Notes under the pieces: generated by a model
Seen by the model: the letters and a program-made list of their open reading frames with translations, nothing else
Databases searched by the model: none
What the model was told of the DNA's origin: nothing
Source: Sporosarcina sp. BP05
GTDB taxonomy: Bacteria; Bacillota; Bacilli; Bacillales_A; Planococcaceae
Direction of reading: 5' to 3'
Length of the DNA stretch: 64,000 nt
Assembly (NCBI RefSeq): GCF_014282005.1
Contig: NZ_JACFTD010000002.1
Span: 539,823-603,822 of the forward strand
Part shown: positions 36,471 through 46,671 of the stretch, one piece after another
Layout: every line of letters starts with the position of its first letter
Position numbering within the stretch: the first letter of the stretch is position 1
Made by a program: the position numbers and the translations under genes

Positions 36471-39400
36471 GTGATGGAACAGATTAAGAAAATCCTTGTA
36501 GCCAATCGTGGAGAAATAGCAATACGAGTTTTTCGCGCTTGTACCGAATTGAATATTCCAACGGTGGGTATTTATTCAACAGAAGATAGTGGGTCATTCC
36601 ATCGTTACAAGGCAGATGAGTCTTATCTTGTCGGAGAAGGTAAAAAGCCGATTGATGCTTATCTCGATATTGAGGGGATTATCGCGATAGCGAAAGACTC
36701 TGGCGCGAATGCGATTCATCCTGGTTATGGATTTCTTGCTGAAAACAGAGAATTTGCAAAGCGTTTAGAAGAAGAAGGAATCATTTTCATTGGTCCAAGT
36801 TCAAAGCAATTGGATATGTTTGGAGACAAGGTGAAAGCACGTGAGCAAGCTGTTAAAGCCGGAATTCCAGTAATCCCAGGCAGTGACGGTCCAGTTTCTA
36901 CAGTCGGAGAAGTCGCAATGTTTGGCGAATCGAATGGTTATCCAATCATTATTAAAGCATCTCTTGGCGGTGGAGGACGCGGAATGCGGATTGTGAATTC
37001 TGCCGAAGAAGTCAACGAGGCATTTGAACGTGCGCGGTCAGAAGCGAAATCTGCATTTGGATCGGATGAAATGTATGTCGAGAAATACATTGATAAACCA
37101 AAACATATCGAGGTTCAAATCCTTGGAGATACATACGGCAATATCGTCCATCTATTCGAGCGAGATTGCTCAATTCAGCGCCGTCATCAGAAAGTCGTCG
37201 AAATAGCACCTTCGATTTCGCTTGAGGATGGGTTAAGGGAAGAAATTTGCGAAGCGGCAGTAAAAGTGATGAAGAATGTTAATTATAAAAACGCTGGAAC
37301 CGTGGAATTTCTCGTATCGGATGGTCGATTTTATTTCATCGAAGTAAATCCTCGTATTCAAGTTGAGCATACAATCACAGAAATGGTGACGGGTATTGAT
37401 ATCGTTCACGCGCAAATTCATATTGCAGATGGGAAAAGCCTTCATGATAGTGAAACGGGTATTCCGACACAGGACAAGATTCCGTTATTTGGATTTGCAA
37501 TTCAATCTCGCGTGACAACAGAGGATCCATTGAACGACTTCATGCCGGATTCTGGAAAATTATCTGTTTATCGATCGGGCGGGGGATTCGGTGTCCGTTT
37601 AGACGCGGGGAACGGGTTCCAAGGGGCTATCATCACGCCGTACTATGATTCATTACTTGTTAAAGTATCTACATGGGGTATGACGTTCCGTGAAGCTGCT
37701 TCCAAAATGGACAGGAACTTACAGGAATTCCGGATTCGTGGCATCAAAACGAATATCCCCTTTCTTGAGAATGTTGTGAAGCATAAAAACTTCTTAACAG
37801 GTAACTATAATACGAGCTTTATTGATTCAACACCTGAATTATTCCTGTTCCCAGCCCGCAAAGACCGTGGAACGAAAATGCTTAATTATATTGGTAATGT
37901 TACAGTTAATGGATTCCCGGGAATCGGAAAACAATCAAAGCCAGTCCTTCATCCTGTGAGAAAACCACTAATTGACCTACTTACACCGCCAAAACCGGGT
38001 ACAAAACAGATTTTGGATGAACGCGGTGCTGAAGGGCTTATCAAGTGGATTAAAGAACAAGACGATGTACTTTTGACAGATACAACATTCCGCGATGCAC
38101 ATCAATCTTTGTTGGCTACACGGGTGCGTACTTCCGATATGACGTCAATTGCAGCTGAATCGGCAAGGCTGATGCCAGATCTGTTTTCTTATGAGATGTG
38201 GGGCGGGGCGACATTCGATGTTGCTTATAGGTTCCTGAAAGAAGATCCATGGGATAGGTTATTAAAACTGCGAGAACAAATTCCAAATGTGCTTTTCCAA
38301 ATGCTGTTCCGTGGCGCAAATGCTGTAGGTTACACGAATTATCCAGACAATGTTATCCGTGAGTTCGTTAAGAAGTCAGCCGATGCTGGGATTGATGTAT
38401 TCCGTATTTTCGACAGCTTGAACTGGATTAAAGGAATGGAAGTTGCAATTGACGCAACACGTGAAGCGGGGAAAGTCGCGGAAGCGGCAATTTGTTATAC
38501 AGGGGATATTCTTGACGATTCACGAGCGAAATACACGGTTAATTATTATAAAGAGATGGCAAAAGAACTTGAGTCAGCTGGAGCTCATATCCTTGCTATA
38601 AAAGATATGGCAGGTCTGTTAAAACCGGAAGCAGCTTATCGACTTGTATCTGAATTGAAAGCAACAGTGGACATCCCAATTCATCTACATTCGCATGATA
38701 CGAGTGGAAACGGTATTTATATGTATGCCAAAGCGATTGAGGCTGGCGTAGACATCGTTGACACGGCTTTAGGGTCAATGGCAGGTCTAACTTCACAACC
38801 GTCGGCAAGTTCGCTACACTACGCGCTGCAAGGTGGTAAACGCAATGTACGTGCAAACGTGAAGTCGCTTGAAGATTTATCGTACTACTGGGAAGATGTT
38901 AGGAAGTATTATCAGCACTTTGAAAGTGGCATGATGAGCCCACATTCGGAAATCTATGTTCATGAAATGCCTGGTGGCCAGTATTCTAACTTGCAGCAAC
39001 AAGCGAAAGCGGTAGGTCTAGGGGAGCGCTGGGAAGAAGTGAAGGGCATGTATTCTCGGGTTAACCTGCTATTCGGGGATGTTGTGAAAGTGACACCTTC
39101 ATCGAAGGTTGTTGGCGATATGGCCTTATTTATGGTGCAAAATGAACTTGACGAAAAGTCAGTCCTTGTACGCGGAAAGTCCATCGATTTCCCGGAATCA
39201 GTTATTGAGTTTTTTGAAGGGTATATCGGCCAGCCATATGGCGGATTCCCAGAAAAACTTCAAAAAATCATTTTAAAAGATCGCCAAGCGATTACTGTCC
39301 GTCCTGGAGAACTATTGGAAGATGTTAATTTTGAAAAGCTACGGGATGAATTGAATGTTAAATTGGAACGTCCAGTTACCAGCCATGAAGTACTTTCTTA

Positions 39401-39911
39401 TGCTCTATATCCGAAAGTTTTCGAAGAATATTCCCAAACCAATAAGCAGTTCGGGGATGTATCTGTTATTGATACACCTGAATTCCTATATGGAATGCGT
39501 CTTGGTGAGGAAATCGAAGTAGAGATTGAAAAAGGGAAAACGTTGATTGTTAAATTGGTGTCGATTAGCGAACCTCAATCAGATGCAACAAGAGTCATCT
39601 ATTTCGAATTGAACGGCCAGCCGCGTGAAGTCATAATTGAAGACATGAGTGTTGAGTCTGTCACAGTTAGAAAACAAAAAGCGGATACTTCAAATGCTGC
39701 GCATATTGCTGCTACTATGCCGGGAACTGTTTTAAAAGTCGCAGTCTCAAAGGGAGCGAAAGTGAAAAGAGGCGAACATTTGCTTATCACTGAAGCTATG
39801 AAAATGGAGACAACGATTCAGGCACCTTTCGATGGAATAGTAAAAGAAATATATGTAGCTGCTGGAGAATCGATAGCTACAGGCGATTTGCTCGTTGAAT
39901 TGGAGCAATAA
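36471..39911 (+). CDS. pycA: Pyruvate carboxylase
   Basis: A 1146-residue single-chain biotin enzyme. Order: biotin carboxylase (about 1-460, with ATP-grasp Gly-rich loop SLGGGGRGMR), carboxyltransferase (about 530-1000, DTTFRDAHQSLLATR), allosteric linker and BCCP domain with biotinyl Lys1111 in EAMKMET. It carboxylates pyruvate to oxaloacetate to refill the TCA cycle, and is usually activated by acetyl-CoA. The start could be the GTG at 36471 or the adjacent ATG at 36474; AAGGAAG is 6 or 9 nt away. A terminator follows. Confidence 0.98.
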   Translation: MMEQIKKILVANRGEIAIRVFRACTELNIPTVGIYSTEDSGSFHRYKADESYLVGEGKKPIDAYLDIEGIIAIAKDSGANAIHPGYGFLAENREFAKRLEEEGIIFIGPSSKQLDMFGDKVKAREQAVKAGIPVIPGSDGPVSTVGEVAMFGESNGYPIIIKASLGGGGRGMRIVNSAEEVNEAFERARSEAKSAFGSDEMYVEKYIDKPKHIEVQILGDTYGNIVHLFERDCSIQRRHQKVVEIAPSISLEDGLREEICEAAVKVMKNVNYKNAGTVEFLVSDGRFYFIEVNPRIQVEHTITEMVTGIDIVHAQIHIADGKSLHDSETGIPTQDKIPLFGFAIQSRVTTEDPLNDFMPDSGKLSVYRSGGGFGVRLDAGNGFQGAIITPYYDSLLVKVSTWGMTFREAASKMDRNLQEFRIRGIKTNIPFLENVVKHKNFLTGNYNTSFIDSTPELFLFPARKDRGTKMLNYIGNVTVNGFPGIGKQSKPVLHPVRKPLIDLLTPPKPGTKQILDERGAEGLIKWIKEQDDVLLTDTTFRDAHQSLLATRVRTSDMTSIAAESARLMPDLFSYEMWGGATFDVAYRFLKEDPWDRLLKLREQIPNVLFQMLFRGANAVGYTNYPDNVIREFVKKSADAGIDVFRIFDSLNWIKGMEVAIDATREAGKVAEAAICYTGDILDDSRAKYTVNYYKEMAKELESAGAHILAIKDMAGLLKPEAAYRLVSELKATVDIPIHLHSHDTSGNGIYMYAKAIEAGVDIVDTALGSMAGLTSQPSASSLHYALQGGKRNVRANVKSLEDLSYYWEDVRKYYQHFESGMMSPHSEIYVHEMPGGQYSNLQQQAKAVGLGERWEEVKGMYSRVNLLFGDVVKVTPSSKVVGDMALFMVQNELDEKSVLVRGKSIDFPESVIEFFEGYIGQPYGGFPEKLQKIILKDRQAITVRPGELLEDVNFEKLRDELNVKLERPVTSHEVLSYALYPKVFEEYSQTNKQFGDVSVIDTPEFLYGMRLGEEIEVEIEKGKTLIVKLVSISEPQSDATRVIYFELNGQPREVIIEDMSVESVTVRKQKADTSNAAHIAATMPGTVLKVAVSKGAKVKRGEHLLITEAMKMETTIQAPFDGIVKEIYVAAGESIATGDLLVELEQ

Positions 39912-39912
39912 A

Positions 39913-39956
39913 AAAACAAGAGCACTCGAATTAAAATTCGGGTGCTCTTGTTTTTT
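39913..39956. terminator. Terminator of pycA
   Basis: A 19-bp stem with one wobble (39913-39931 with 39936-39954) and a 4-nt loop, with T- and A-tracts on either side. Confidence 0.92.
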
Positions 39957-40014
39957 ATGTTAATAAGTTGGGTAGACAAGTAGAAAGGATTGGCCTGCGG
40001 CCGGTCCTTAACAT

Positions 40015-40926
40015 TCATTTGGATAGTTTACTTCTCGATACAAGTAGGATCATGTAGGTTAACAAACCGAATAACAACGTGATAAACAATGAATGAAGCA
40101 AAGCAATATAAAGGTTTAGTCTGGTCAGAACAACCATCATTCCTGTTGTTGCTTGGAGCGCTACAAGTATAAATGCGATACTCCAGCCCCAATAGATGAC
40201 GCGCTGATTTTTGTAATGTCGGATTGCATGAATCATGATGACCAATAACCAGATGAAAATAAGTGCAGCGGCGGTACGGTGACCCATCTGAACCCATTCG
40301 AACAGGTTACGTGGAAGGGCGAAGGCATCGTTCTTGCATAACGGCCAGTCTAGACAGGCAAGCCCAGACTCTGTATGACGGACAAGTGCTCCAGTATAAA
40401 CTACAAAGTAGGAGTAAACGGATACACCAATTGTATGCCATTTCAAGCGTTTACTTATTTGTAACTTATCTGCATCAAACTTTCGATCGACTTCAAATAT
40501 AAGAAGGGTTAATAGAAGGACCGATGCAAAGCTTAAAAGTGAAATACCGAAATGAAGCGCTAGTATGAAATCGCCTTGACCCCATAATACTTGAGCCGCG
40601 CCAATCAATGCCTGTAATATAAGGAAGAACACGGCTGCGATTGCTAGGAATTTGGTTTCCCTTATGTGGCCGATAGATCTCCATGACCAGACAGCTAATA
40701 TGACAATCAAGATACCGACAGACCCAGTTACCAGCCGATGTGAAAACTCAATAAGTACTTCTGCGGTAATCTCGTCGGGAATAAGTTGTCCGTTACATCC
40801 AGGCCAATGTCTTCCGCAGCCCATGCCACTGTCGGTTTTTGTAACAAGTGCCCCACCAAGTAAGATTAAAAGCATACCTACTGTAGAAGCAACGGCAAAC
40901 CATTTTAAATATCTATTAGATTGCAA
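40015..40926 (-). CDS. ctaA: Heme A synthase
   Basis: A 303-residue polytopic protein with about eight helices in two similar four-helix halves, and paired His ligands (for example [31 protein letters not shown]). It oxidises the C-8 methyl of heme O to formyl, making heme A for the aa3/caa3 oxidase. A Cys pair in the loop CLDWPLC is typical of Gram-positive CtaA. TTG start with AGTAGGTG upstream. It is divergent from ctaB, which makes its substrate. Confidence 0.95.
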   Translation of the reverse strand: MQSNRYLKWFAVASTVGMLLILLGGALVTKTDSGMGCGRHWPGCNGQLIPDEITAEVLIEFSHRLVTGSVGILIVILAVWSWRSIGHIRETKFLAIAAVFFLILQALIGAAQVLWGQGDFILALHFGISLLSFASVLLLTLLIFEVDRKFDADKLQISKRLKWHTIGVSVYSYFVVYTGALVRHTESGLACLDWPLCKNDAFALPRNLFEWVQMGHRTAAALIFIWLLVIMIHAIRHYKNQRVIYWGWSIAFILVALQATTGMMVVLTRLNLYIALLHSLFITLLFGLLTYMILLVSRSKLSK

Positions 40927-41250
40927 AAAATAACACCTACTTTTTTATTGATGACCTTTGTATAAAAGGTCCCTGCTTTTTTGATGATAACGAAAAAACA
41001 GTGAAAAGACAACGAAGAATGGCTGAAAACGCCTCACTAATGGTCCTTTTCACAAATTGTTCATAAAGAAGACGCTTTAACTTCACAAAAGACCTATCGA
41101 AATGATTTACTATAGAGAGGGTTGAGTATTAAATGTGTCGATATTTCAAGGAATTCGGTAGAAATTTTGTATATGTATAGAAATACTACCCGAATTTCGC
41201 TATAGTTAACTATAGCGGTTAACGCTCACAACTTTGGAAGGAGGGGTAAC
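40927..41250. promoter_or_regulatory. Divergent ctaA-ctaB control region
   Basis: 324 bp without a gene. The most striking feature is a perfect 20-bp palindrome, CGCTATAGTTAACTATAGCG at 41198-41217, about 33 bp upstream of ctaB. A looser dyad, AATTCGGTAG with CTACCCGAATT (one bulge), flanks 41152-41196. ResD is known to act on cta genes in Bacillus, but I see no certain site. Confidence 0.55.
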
Positions 41251-42168
41251 TTGTCAAACGGTCATACAATTTCCACACCTGTCGAATCGAATGTAGTGAC
41301 GGCGTCTCTTTATAAAGACTTCCTTGCACTCATTAAAATCGGCATTGTTAATTCGAATATGATCACAACTTTTACTGGACTATTTCTTGCTTTTCAGTTC
41401 ACTGGTAAAAACTTTCTATATAATATAGATTTGCTCGTCTATGCTCTTCTTGGAACGGGATTGATAATTGCTGGATCTGCGGCACTTAACAACTTGATCG
41501 ATCGGGATATTGATCCTGTCATGACGAGGACGAAATCCAGACCAACAGTTACCGGACGTTTCAAGGCGCCGGCTGTATTGACACTTGCGCTGACTTTCAT
41601 AGTAGTAGGCGAAGTGCTTTTGTTTTCTGCTTCTGTAGCAGCCGGTCTTTGGGGACTTGCAGGTATCTTCAGTTATGTTGTACTCTATTCGATGTGGTCG
41701 AAACGTAGGCATGTCGCTAATACAGTAGTTGGAAGTATTTCAGGGGCAATACCGCCTTTAATCGGATGGGCTGCGGTTGAACCAGCACTCGGTGCAGGAG
41801 CCCTGGCTTTATTCCTGATTATGTTTGTTTGGCAACCACCGCATTTTTATGCACTGGCGATGCGTCGGACAGACGAATACCGTGCGGCAAATATACCAAT
41901 GCTACCTGTTGTAAAAGGTTTTGCAAGAACTAAGAAATCGATGTTGGCATGGGTACTGTTTTTATTTCCATTGCCGTTTCTACTGACTGAGCTAGGGGTA
42001 GGCTTCTTAGTACTTGCGAGCGCGTTGAATATAGGGTGGCTGTATTTAGCACTTAAAGGGTTTAAAGCGAAAGATGATATAAAGTGGGCAACGGGTATGT
42101 TCATCTATTCATTGAATTACATGACAATCCTTTTTGTTGCTATGATTATTTTCTCGATATTCATCTAA
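41251..42168 (+). CDS. ctaB: Protoheme IX farnesyltransferase (heme O synthase)
   Basis: A 305-residue UbiA-family prenyltransferase with about nine helices. The substrate-binding Asp-rich motif is NNLIDRDIDPVMTRTKSRP (about residues 83-101), and the second conserved loop is YSMWSKRRHVANTVVGS. It adds a farnesyl group to heme B, making heme O for CtaA. TTG start 6 nt after GGAAGGAGGGG. It is followed at 100 bp by ctaC. Confidence 0.96.
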   Translation: MSNGHTISTPVESNVVTASLYKDFLALIKIGIVNSNMITTFTGLFLAFQFTGKNFLYNIDLLVYALLGTGLIIAGSAALNNLIDRDIDPVMTRTKSRPTVTGRFKAPAVLTLALTFIVVGEVLLFSASVAAGLWGLAGIFSYVVLYSMWSKRRHVANTVVGSISGAIPPLIGWAAVEPALGAGALALFLIMFVWQPPHFYALAMRRTDEYRAANIPMLPVVKGFARTKKSMLAWVLFLFPLPFLLTELGVGFLVLASALNIGWLYLALKGFKAKDDIKWATGMFIYSLNYMTILFVAMIIFSIFI

Positions 42169-42268
42169 CATATCGGAATTCTTTCTTTGCATAGGAATTC
42201 ACATAAAGAGGTCAACAGTCCTCACAAGAAGAAAAACATTTTTTTAGAAAGAGAGGTATCATTAAGCG

Positions 42269-43339
42269 ATGATGAAAGGACTCAAAAAGTGGCGTCTTTT
42301 TTCTTTATTAGCAGCTCTTACCGTGTTTCTAGCGGGATGTGGTCAAGAAGAGCTATCCACACTACTTCCGGCTGGTCAGGTCGGGAAAGATCAATTCAAA
42401 TTGCTGATGTTATCATCAGGAATCATGTTACTGGTTATTCTAGTAGTTGTGATTATCTATGTAGTAGCAATTGTTCGTTTTAGACGTTCGAAACTGGGCG
42501 AGGACTTTGTTCCTGAACAAGTTGAAGGAAGCCATACATTAGAACTTGTATGGACGGTTATTCCTGTTCTCCTCGTTCTACTTCTAGCTGTTCCTACAGT
42601 TTATTACACATATAAACTAGGTGATGTTAGTGCGATGCATGAGGTCAATGAAGATGGACAGTCAGAAAGTTTGGTTGTAGATGTTACAGCGAAGCTGTAC
42701 TGGTGGGAATTTGAATACCCTACTCTCGGAATTGTTACAGCGCAGGAACTTGTTGTACCAACTGGAGAAAAAGTATATTTCAACCTCCTTGCAGCAGACG
42801 TTAAGCACTCCTTCTGGATTCCAGCAATCGGAGGTAAACTCGATACAAACGTTGAAAACGTTAATAAATTTTATTTAACGTTTGATAAAGAATCACAAGA
42901 CCTGAAAGACGGCGTATTTTACGGGAAGTGTGCAGAGCTTTGTGGTCCATCACACGCACTTATGGACTTCAAAGTGAAAACGTTAGCACCTGCTGAATTC
43001 GACAAATGGGTAACAGCAATGCAAGCAACTGGCGAAGAATCGACAGATGTTGCTGCAGCTGGTCAAGGTGAAGTATTGTTCCAACAAAGCTGTATTGCAT
43101 GTCATGCGGTATCTGCAGTCGGTGAAAGCGGAGCGATTGGACCAAACCTAGCGTCATTTGGTGACCGTAATCGCGTCGCAGGATTCATGGATCACACGCA
43201 AGAAAAAGTAGTTGAGTGGCTTTCTGATACTCAAAAACAAAAGCCAGGAAACTTAATGCCGTCATTTGGTGAAAAACTTTCTGACGAAGAACTAAACGCA
43301 ATTGCTGAGTACCTCATGGGACTTTCAGTAGAAAAATAA
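42269..43339 (+). CDS. ctaC: Cytochrome caa3 oxidase subunit II with fused cytochrome c
   Basis: A 356-residue lipoprotein: signal peptide ending in LAGC (Cys24), two membrane helices (about 47-70, 91-112), a CuA cupredoxin domain with GKCAELCGPSHALM (Cys221, Cys225, His229, Met232), and a C-terminal cytochrome c domain with CIACH (Cys275, Cys278, His279). The fused heme c marks a caa3-type oxidase, which takes electrons from cytochrome c. First subunit gene of ctaCDEF. Confidence 0.97.
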   Translation: MMKGLKKWRLFSLLAALTVFLAGCGQEELSTLLPAGQVGKDQFKLLMLSSGIMLLVILVVVIIYVVAIVRFRRSKLGEDFVPEQVEGSHTLELVWTVIPVLLVLLLAVPTVYYTYKLGDVSAMHEVNEDGQSESLVVDVTAKLYWWEFEYPTLGIVTAQELVVPTGEKVYFNLLAADVKHSFWIPAIGGKLDTNVENVNKFYLTFDKESQDLKDGVFYGKCAELCGPSHALMDFKVKTLAPAEFDKWVTAMQATGEESTDVAAAGQGEVLFQQSCIACHAVSAVGESGAIGPNLASFGDRNRVAGFMDHTQEKVVEWLSDTQKQKPGNLMPSFGEKLSDEELNAIAEYLMGLSVEK

Positions 43340-43373
43340 CTATTAACGTGAATTTGAAGAGGAGGTAAACAAA

Positions 43374-45248
43374 TTGAGTTCAGTTGCTCAAAAAAGAGGT
43401 TTTGGCGCAACGCTATGGGATTGGCTAACAACAGTTGACCATAAGAAGATCGGTATCCTTTATCTCCTAGGTGGAGGATTCTTCTTCGTAGTCGGCGGTA
43501 TAGAAGCAATGATCATTCGTGTGCAACTTTTAACGCCTAACAACGATCTTGTCAGTGCAGGAATATTTAACCAAATTATTACGATGCACGGAACGACGAT
43601 GATCTTCCTGGCGGCCATGCCTATATTAATTGGATTTATGAACGCCATTATGCCACTCCAAATTGGAGCGCGTGATGTAGCATTCCCATTTCTTAACTCA
43701 CTAGGTTTTTGGATGTTCTTCTTCGGTGGGGTATTCCTGAACATATCATGGTTCTTTGGTCAAGTTCCCGATGCGGGTTGGACTTCTTACGCATCGCTAG
43801 CAATGGCATCTGAAGGACATGGTGTTGATTTTTATGCAATAGGACTTCAAATAGCCGGTGGTGGTACGTTATTAGGGGGGATTAACTTCCTCGTAACGAT
43901 TATCAATATGCGTGCACCAGGGATGACGTACATGCGTATGCCATTATTCACATGGACTACGTTCGTTGCATCAGCAATGATTCTGTTCGCATTCCCACCA
44001 CTTACAGTAGGACTTTTCCTTCTGACATTTGAAAGAATGTTTGGTGCTAACTTCTTTGATCCTACGATGGGTGGAAATACGATTATCTGGGAGCATATAT
44101 TCTGGATATTTGGTCATCCTGAAGTATATATTCTAATTTTACCGGCATTCGGTATTTTCTCGGAGATCTTCTCGATTTTCTCTAGAAAACGACTTTTTGG
44201 TTACTCAGCGATGGTATTTGCTACCGTCCTTATTGGATTCCTGGGCTTCATGGTTTGGGCTCACCATATGTTTACAGTTGGTCTTGGGCCAACAGCAAAC
44301 GCGATCTTCTCTGTAGCGACAATGGCTATTGCGATACCTACTGGAGTTAAGATATTTAACTGGTTGCTTACCATATGGGGCGGAAGTATAAAAGTAACAA
44401 CACCGATGCTTTGGGCATTGGCCTTCATCCCAACGTTTGTTATGGGTGGAGTTACGGGTGTTATGCTAGGTACTGCACCACTTGATTATCAATTGCATGA
44501 CACATACTTTGTTGTTGCTCACTTCCACTATGTAATCGTGGGTGGTACTGTATTCGGCATAATTGCTGGTACTCATCTATATTGGCCGAAAATGTTCGGT
44601 ACAATGTTAAATGAAGCACTAGGTAAAGTAACGTTTTGGTTCTTCTTTATTGGTTTCCATTTAACGTTCCTAATTCAACACTGGTTAGGCTTCTGGGGAA
44701 TGCCGCGTCGTGTATTTACATACATGGATGGTCAAGGTTGGAACTCAGCAAACGTAATTAGTTCTGTAGGAGCATTATTTATGGCTATTGGGATTACGAT
44801 CATGGTATATAACATTATCGTAACTTCAATTAAAAATGTACGTGTAGCAAATGACCCTTGGGGTGACGGGCGTACGCTTGAATGGGCGATTGAATCTCCG
44901 CCAGTATTCTATAACTTCGCACAGACACCACTTGTACGTGGTCTTGATACAGTGTACATCGAAAAAATGGAAGGTAATCTGTCGGGAATTACTCCGGCTG
45001 AACCTGTTCAAGATATTCATATGCCGAATGGTTCATTCATTCCATTCATGTTGAGCTTAGGTCTGTTCATTGCAGGATTTGGTGCAATGTTCCGCACTGA
45101 AGAACCATGGGGAATGGCAGTTCTTATTATTGGTCTTGTCTGGACTTTCGCTGCTATGGCAATGCGCTCATTGAAAGACGATCTTGGCTTCTATGTTAAG
45201 AAAGAAGACATCTTAAAAGATATGAAACGTAAAGGGGGACAAAAATAA
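43374..45248 (+). CDS. ctaD: Cytochrome caa3 oxidase subunit I
   Basis: A 624-residue heme-copper oxidase catalytic subunit. The CuB ligands are in [11 protein letters not shown] (with the cross-linked His-Tyr pair) and WAHHMFTVG, and the heme ligands in [13 protein letters not shown] long C-terminal extension with two extra helices is usual for Bacillus CtaD. It reduces O2 and pumps protons. TTG start after GAGGAGG; its stop overlaps the ATG of ctaE. Confidence 0.97.
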   Translation: MSSVAQKRGFGATLWDWLTTVDHKKIGILYLLGGGFFFVVGGIEAMIIRVQLLTPNNDLVSAGIFNQIITMHGTTMIFLAAMPILIGFMNAIMPLQIGARDVAFPFLNSLGFWMFFFGGVFLNISWFFGQVPDAGWTSYASLAMASEGHGVDFYAIGLQIAGGGTLLGGINFLVTIINMRAPGMTYMRMPLFTWTTFVASAMILFAFPPLTVGLFLLTFERMFGANFFDPTMGGNTIIWEHIFWIFGHPEVYILILPAFGIFSEIFSIFSRKRLFGYSAMVFATVLIGFLGFMVWAHHMFTVGLGPTANAIFSVATMAIAIPTGVKIFNWLLTIWGGSIKVTTPMLWALAFIPTFVMGGVTGVMLGTAPLDYQLHDTYFVVAHFHYVIVGGTVFGIIAGTHLYWPKMFGTMLNEALGKVTFWFFFIGFHLTFLIQHWLGFWGMPRRVFTYMDGQGWNSANVISSVGALFMAIGITIMVYNIIVTSIKNVRVANDPWGDGRTLEWAIESPPVFYNFAQTPLVRGLDTVYIEKMEGNLSGITPAEPVQDIHMPNGSFIPFMLSLGLFIAGFGAMFRTEEPWGMAVLIIGLVWTFAAMAMRSLKDDLGFYVKKEDILKDMKRKGGQK

Positions 45249-45874
45249 TGGATTTGAATAAAAAATTCACCCCTGAGACGTGGCCTGATCATCCGGAAAA
45301 AGCAACGTTAGAGGCAAAGAATAAATTTGTTGGATTCTGGCTGTTCCTAGGCGGAGAGACAATCTTGTTCGCAACTCTTTTTGCGACCTATCTTGCTTTA
45401 AAGAACAAAGGACCAAGTGGATTTAAGTTTTCAACACAAGAACTTTTTGAATTACCGCTTGTCTTCGTCATGACGTTGCTTTTATTAACATCATCTTTGA
45501 CGAGTGTATATGCGATGTATCATTTGAAAAACTACAATTTCAAGAAAATGCAGCTATGGCTTGCCATTACTGCATTCCTTGGACTTGGTTTCCTTGCGCT
45601 TGAAGTGTATGAGTTTGTACACTATATACATTTAGGCTTCACGTACGACAACAGTGCATTCAGTTCTGCATTCTACACGCTTGTTGGGACGCACGGTTTC
45701 CACGTAGCAATCGGACTTGTCTGGATTACGCTACTCATCTTCCGTAACTCAAAGCGCGGCCTGAACTTGTATAACGCACCGAAGTACTACACATTCTCGT
45801 TATACTGGCACTTCATCGACGTTGTTTGGGTATTCATCTTCACTGTAGTCTACTTGATGGGAGTGATAGGTTAA
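45248..45874 (+). CDS. ctaE: Cytochrome caa3 oxidase subunit III
   Basis: A 208-residue five-helix protein. FVGFWLFLGGETILFATLF and LVGTHGFHVAIGLVW are classic COX3 segments, and SLYWHFIDVVWVFIFTVVY closes the protein. It stabilises subunit I and the proton pathway. It overlaps ctaD by 1 bp and is 1 bp from ctaF. Confidence 0.95.
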   Translation: MDLNKKFTPETWPDHPEKATLEAKNKFVGFWLFLGGETILFATLFATYLALKNKGPSGFKFSTQELFELPLVFVMTLLLLTSSLTSVYAMYHLKNYNFKKMQLWLAITAFLGLGFLALEVYEFVHYIHLGFTYDNSAFSSAFYTLVGTHGFHVAIGLVWITLLIFRNSKRGLNLYNAPKYYTFSLYWHFIDVVWVFIFTVVYLMGVIG

Positions 45875-45875
45875 T

Positions 45876-46223
45876 ATGGCGGACGTTCAAGTTTATAAAA
45901 AGTCAACAGCTGAATTTAACTTAGGGCAAAGACGCGCACGTAAGTCAATGCGCGGTCAGATTATGATGTTTTCGCTTATGATTTTCTTAACGATTATGTC
46001 GTTCTCGATGGTTATGGCTTATCAAGCTGACGTAATTGGATTTTCTAAATACTTGATTATCCCAACGCTAATGCTTTTTGCAGCCGTGCAAGTTGGCCTA
46101 CAATTGTATTACTTCATGCACATGAATGAAAAAGGGCATGGTATTCCACAAATGTTCATGTATACAGGAGTTATTCTTGCATTCACTGTTGTATTAACGT
46201 TTTCAACAATTATTTGGTGGTAA
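45876..46223 (+). CDS. ctaF: Cytochrome caa3 oxidase subunit IV
   Basis: A 115-residue protein with three helices (about 30-50, 56-78, 88-110), matching prokaryotic COX4 pro family small subunits (YYFMHMNEKGHG). Last gene of the ctaCDEF block, starting 1 bp after ctaE and followed by a terminator. Confidence 0.9.
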   Translation: MADVQVYKKSTAEFNLGQRRARKSMRGQIMMFSLMIFLTIMSFSMVMAYQADVIGFSKYLIIPTLMLFAAVQVGLQLYYFMHMNEKGHGIPQMFMYTGVILAFTVVLTFSTIIWW

Positions 46224-46235
46224 TATTAATAGTTG

Positions 46236-46276
46236 AAAAAGCCTATGGAAGATTTATTTCTCCATAGGCTTTTTCT
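46236..46276. terminator. Terminator of ctaCDEF
   Basis: AAAAAGCCTATGGA pairs with TCCATAGGCTTTTT (46261-46274) around an 11-nt loop, followed by a T-rich tract. Confidence 0.92.
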
Positions 46277-46287
46277 TTTTTAAAAGA

Positions 46288-46592
46288 TAAGAAAGTATAA
46301 GTTTTTCAACATGGAATAATGTCTAGCTCCAGGCGCCAACCCCCCGGAGGCTCACGGGATGTGAGTTACGCAGCCGTTACCGCAGGACGTGGCGCATTTA
46401 GGCTGAGTTCCTTGAAAGCCGTTTTGCTGTGGGGGCTGGAGTACGCCTCCTCGTGCCTGCAAGGATGCAGGTATGCAGTGGGAAGGGATTGGACTTCATC
46501 CCTCCTTGTTGCGACAGGACGTCGCGATCTTAGACTGCCTTCCTTTTCACTTTTGTTTGTCGGGGCTGCACGGCGCCTTCCACTTTTTTTTT
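46288..46592 (+). repeat. GGA-loop hairpin repeat, copy D (full length)
   Basis: Fills most of the 448 bp between ctaF and ctaG. It begins GAAAGTATAAGTTTTTC and TGTCTAGCTCCAGGCGCC and ends GGCGCCTTCCACTTTT. Hairpins: CTCAC-GGGAT-GTGAG (46351-46365), CCGC-AGGAC-GTGG (46380-46392), CCTGC-AAGGAT-GCAGG (46456-46471), GGGAT/ATCCC (46485-46502) and GCGAC-AGGAC-GTCGC (46511-46525). The first stem differs from copy B, yet its arms still pair. Confidence 0.85.
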
Positions 46593-46613
46593 CAATTGTC
46601 ATTGTTCGTACAT

Positions 46614-46640
46614 TGAGTTACACCGCATTTAGTTTATAAT
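46614..46640 (+). promoter_or_regulatory. Possible ctaG promoter
   Basis: TATAAT (46635-46640) lies 15 bp after TTGAGT (16 bp after ATTGAG), about 31 bp upstream of ctaG, beyond the end of repeat D. Spacing is one to two bases short of ideal. Confidence 0.45.
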
Positions 46641-46671
46641 AAAGAAAGACTTTAAAAAGGGAGCGATGGCA

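Noticed and set aside
40927..41050. CcpA cre site (TGAAAACGCCTCAC) between ctaA and ctaB
   Set aside because: Only the left half fits the cre consensus; the right half has at least three mismatches.
46319..46639. Overlapping open frames of 106 and 78 residues between ctaF and ctaG
   Set aside because: They lie in repeat copy D, whose GC-rich hairpins keep frames open; no ribosome site.
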